A stretch of 32,760 nucleotides of DNA from Patescibacteria group bacterium. GTDB taxonomy: Bacteria; Patescibacteriota; Minisyncoccia; UBA6257; UBA9933. The stretch covers positions 12,053 to 44,812 of the forward strand of contig JASEIG010000006.1 of the NCBI GenBank assembly GCA_030017615.1, written 5' to 3'. The notes under the pieces were generated by a model. That model made no database searches. It was not told the origin of the DNA and saw only the letters and a list, made by a program, of their open reading frames with translations. Positions within the stretch are counted from its first letter, which is position 1; every line of letters starts with the position of its first letter. Both the position numbers and the translations under genes were made by a program. Shown here piece after piece: positions 31,371-32,760 of this stretch.

Positions 31371-32673
31371 CAAAATAAAGTTCGAGCCGACATTTTTTAG
31401 AAATTGACGGATTTCCGTTCGGTTCGAGCCAATTATTTCCTTGTTGTTCAAAATCTCTGATTTTCTGCTCAATGTCCAGTTTCTCGTTGAGCAGTTTTGT
31501 TTTTTTAGCTTGGTATTCTTCGGGTGAAATTCCTTTGCCCTCAATAAACAAATCGAGCAATTTGTCCATTTTCTGCTCAATTTCAGTTTTTTCTTTTTGG
31601 AGATTTTGAACAAAAGACAAACTCTCTAACTTGGCCTGCTCTTTTTCCTTGTCTATCTCGGCAAGCATATTTTTTACCCAATCGTCAGGTAAAGAAACTT
31701 TTTGAATCCAGTTTTTCATTTGTTCAACAAGATTTTCTTCGCGCAAATATTTTTCATTACAAGTTTGCTTTTTCTTGGTGCAGCGATAATAGTGATGTCC
31801 TTTTTGCTTTTCGGCAGTAATAAGGCAACCGCAAGACCCACAGCGCATAAGCCCCGAAAAAGCAAACTCGTGCTTTCGCTTTCTCTTTTTCTTGCCTCGG
31901 TTATTCATAACTTGTTGAACAGAATCAAAAAGTTTCTTGGAAATAATTGGCTCGCGCGTGCCTTGATATATTTCGCCGTTGAATTTGAAAACGCCGTAGT
32001 AAAAAGGATTTTTCAACATCCGTTGGACACAGGAACAAGAAAGAGCATTGCCTTTGTAGCTATCAATTCTGGTATCGGCCAAAAACTGCTTAATATTTTT
32101 AAGGGTGTTATCACCAGTAGCATAAAGTTCAAAACATTTTCGGATTACCGGCGCTTTCTCTTTGTCGGTATCAATCGTTTTTGTTTTGTGGTTATTTAGA
32201 TAACCAAGAGGGGCAAAGCTGGGCCAAATTCCTTTTCGCAGTTTTTGGCGATGTCCTCGTTTGATGTTTTCCGAAAGATTGTCTATGTAATACTTGCTTT
32301 GGCCAAAGGCAATGTTTAGCATAAATTTTCCCTGCGATGTTGAGTCAAACCAAAATGTCGGAAATTTCAAATCTAAAATCTTTCCTGTGTCCAGCAGATA
32401 AATAATTTTGCCTCCGTCTATTGAATTACGGGCTAATCTATCCGGATGCCAAGCCAAAATTCCGCTGGCTTCGCCAGCGCAAATCCGATCAAGCATTTCT
32501 TCAAAAATCTTTCGGCCAGGTTCTTTGGCGGTTTGCGCCTCGCAAAGCGAGGCGACGATTTCAAGTTTTTCTTTGGCGGCAAATTCTTTTAATTCAGAAA
32601 GTTGAGATTCAATACTTAAAATTTGGCGTTCCTCACTATCCGTTGATTTTCTTGTGTAGATAAAGTATTTCAT
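31342..32673 (-). CDS. Large serine recombinase, probably frameshifted near its C-terminus
   Basis: Site-specific recombinase that cuts DNA through a serine. In 443 residues the N-terminal catalytic domain has YTRKS with Ser10 and LAWHPDRLARN (about 95-105). A Recombinase domain follows (PLGYLNNHKTKTID onward), then a zinc ribbon (MRCGSCG ... YYRCTKKKQTCNEKY) and a coiled coil. After FEQQGNNWLEP the frame gives NGNPSISKKC and ends RQKIQFCA. The neighbouring frame (31613-31179) reads EIRQFLKNVGSNF, KDKKFNF and PKIGW, which looks like the family's normal tail, so a frameshift, possibly with a short deletion, is likely near 31395-31440. The catalytic domain appears intact. An ATG start at 32673 has no Shine-Dalgarno site. 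Confidence 0.85.
   Translation of the reverse strand: MKYFIYTRKSTDSEERQILSIESQLSELKEFAAKEKLEIVASLCEAQTAKEPGRKIFEEMLDRICAGEASGILAWHPDRLARNSIDGGKIIYLLDTGKILDLKFPTFWFDSTSQGKFMLNIAFGQSKYYIDNLSENIKRGHRQKLRKGIWPSFAPLGYLNNHKTKTIDTDKEKAPVIRKCFELYATGDNTLKNIKQFLADTRIDSYKGNALSCSCVQRMLKNPFYYGVFKFNGEIYQGTREPIISKKLFDSVQQVMNNRGKKKRKRKHEFAFSGLMRCGSCGCLITAEKQKGHHYYRCTKKKQTCNEKYLREENLVEQMKNWIQKVSLPDDWVKNMLAEIDKEKEQAKLESLSFVQNLQKEKTEIEQKMDKLLDLFIEGKGISPEEYQAKKTKLLNEKLDIEQKIRDFEQQGNNWLEPNGNPSISKKCRLELYFERQKIQFCA
32463..32554. repeat. Two GC-rich triloop palindromes inside the recombinase gene
   Basis: CGCTGGC-TTC-GCCAGCG lies near 32463-32479 and CGCCTCGC-AAA-GCGAGGCG near 32537-32555. Both are perfect, GC-rich and have three-base loops, in an AT-rich gene. 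The second encodes ASLCEAQ, where relatives usually have an acidic EES-type stretch. Confidence 0.65.
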
Positions 32674-32703
32674 AGTTTTAATTTAGAAAAGCCCGCTTCT
32701 GGC

Positions 32704-32720
32704 GTTCCGCTTTGCGGAAC
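32704..32720. repeat. Triloop palindrome next to the right inverted repeat
   Basis: GTTCCGC-TTT-GCGGAAC, a perfect 7-bp stem, ends exactly where the 40-bp inverted repeat begins. Confidence 0.8.
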
Positions 32721-32760
32721 AAAGACAAAAAATTCAATTTTGTGCTTAAAATCGGCTGGC
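32721..32760. repeat. Right copy of the recombinase-flanking inverted repeat; 3' fragment of a second recombinase
   Basis: Complement of 31331-31370 with two mismatches, and still matching at the window edge. On the plus strand one frame (from 32718) reads NKDKKFNFVLKIGW, matching the KDKKFNF..KIGW tail seen beside the recombinase, so this is the 3' end of another recombinase copy in opposite orientation, cut off at 32720. The repeat may continue outside the window. Confidence 0.75.

Noticed and set aside
31165-31407. Plus-strand frame of 80 residues across tRNA-Ser
   Set aside because: It covers the tRNA and repeat DNA; no coding support.
31199-32760. Integrated element with direct-repeat attachment sites in tRNA-Ser
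   Set aside because: No direct repeat of the tRNA 3' end was seen; the only long repeat is inverted. The window ends too soon to exclude a distant site.

Overview
The window is AT-rich, gene-dense bacterial chromosome, most likely from a Patescibacteria/CPR genome of Parcubacteria type. This rests on short versions of universal proteins, a prolyl-tRNA synthetase without an editing domain, uL11 with no uL1 beside it, bS18 with no bL9 after it, rpoB with no rplJ/rplL upstream, many genes without a Shine-Dalgarno site, and short AT-rich tandem repeats between genes. I ran no database search, so the lineage is an inference.

Layout. 1-3642: uL11 with a terminator, a short-chain dehydrogenase, then on the minus strand ScpA and a PEGA-domain membrane protein. 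3831-9611: a cell-envelope block of MurA, a first MreB, prolyl-tRNA synthetase, a second MreB and MreC. 9649-12196: a metal-type ABC permease and ATPase on the minus strand, divergent from RmuC. 12197-12888: a structured intergenic region and an orphan gene with its own promoter, strong Shine-Dalgarno site and terminator. 12982-15087: GroES and GroEL. 15111-17377: dCMP deaminase plus an unusual thymidylate synthase, a dTMP-making cassette. 17376-20194: an HD-domain nucleotidase-like protein, RodA and MltG. 20387-28606: RpoB, RpoC, bS6, SSB and bS18. 28611-31070: a second strong-Shine-Dalgarno orphan, HtpX, a GGDEF protein and a small orphan. 31199-32760: tRNA-Ser(GGA) and a frame-damaged large serine recombinase lying between inverted copies of its own 3' end.

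How the genes work together. MurA, two MreB paralogues, MreC, RodA and MltG make or shape peptidoglycan; MreD and a PBP2 are not in the window. dCMP deaminase feeds dUMP to thymidylate synthase, and the adjacent HD protein could trim deoxynucleotides. RpoB/RpoC, three ribosomal proteins, SSB, ProRS, GroES/EL, ScpA and HtpX are housekeeping.

Most unusual observations. (1) Gaps are filled with 7- or 8-base degenerate tandem repeats that often end at the next start codon or tRNA. (2) A dehydrogenase and ProRS carry in-frame insertions with the same CCCCG/CGGGG ends in the same reading phase, resembling Rickettsia palindromic elements in principle. (3) The thymidylate synthase is fused to an MtrA-like N-terminal domain and a DUF4346-like C-terminal domain. 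(4) The recombinase is bracketed by a 40-bp inverted repeat made from its own 3' end. (5) Genes fall into two initiation classes: leaderless or near-leaderless, and a few with textbook promoters and strong Shine-Dalgarno sites. (6) A possible terminator/antiterminator pair precedes an orphan gene. (7) The two MreB paralogues differ at the phosphate-2 motif.
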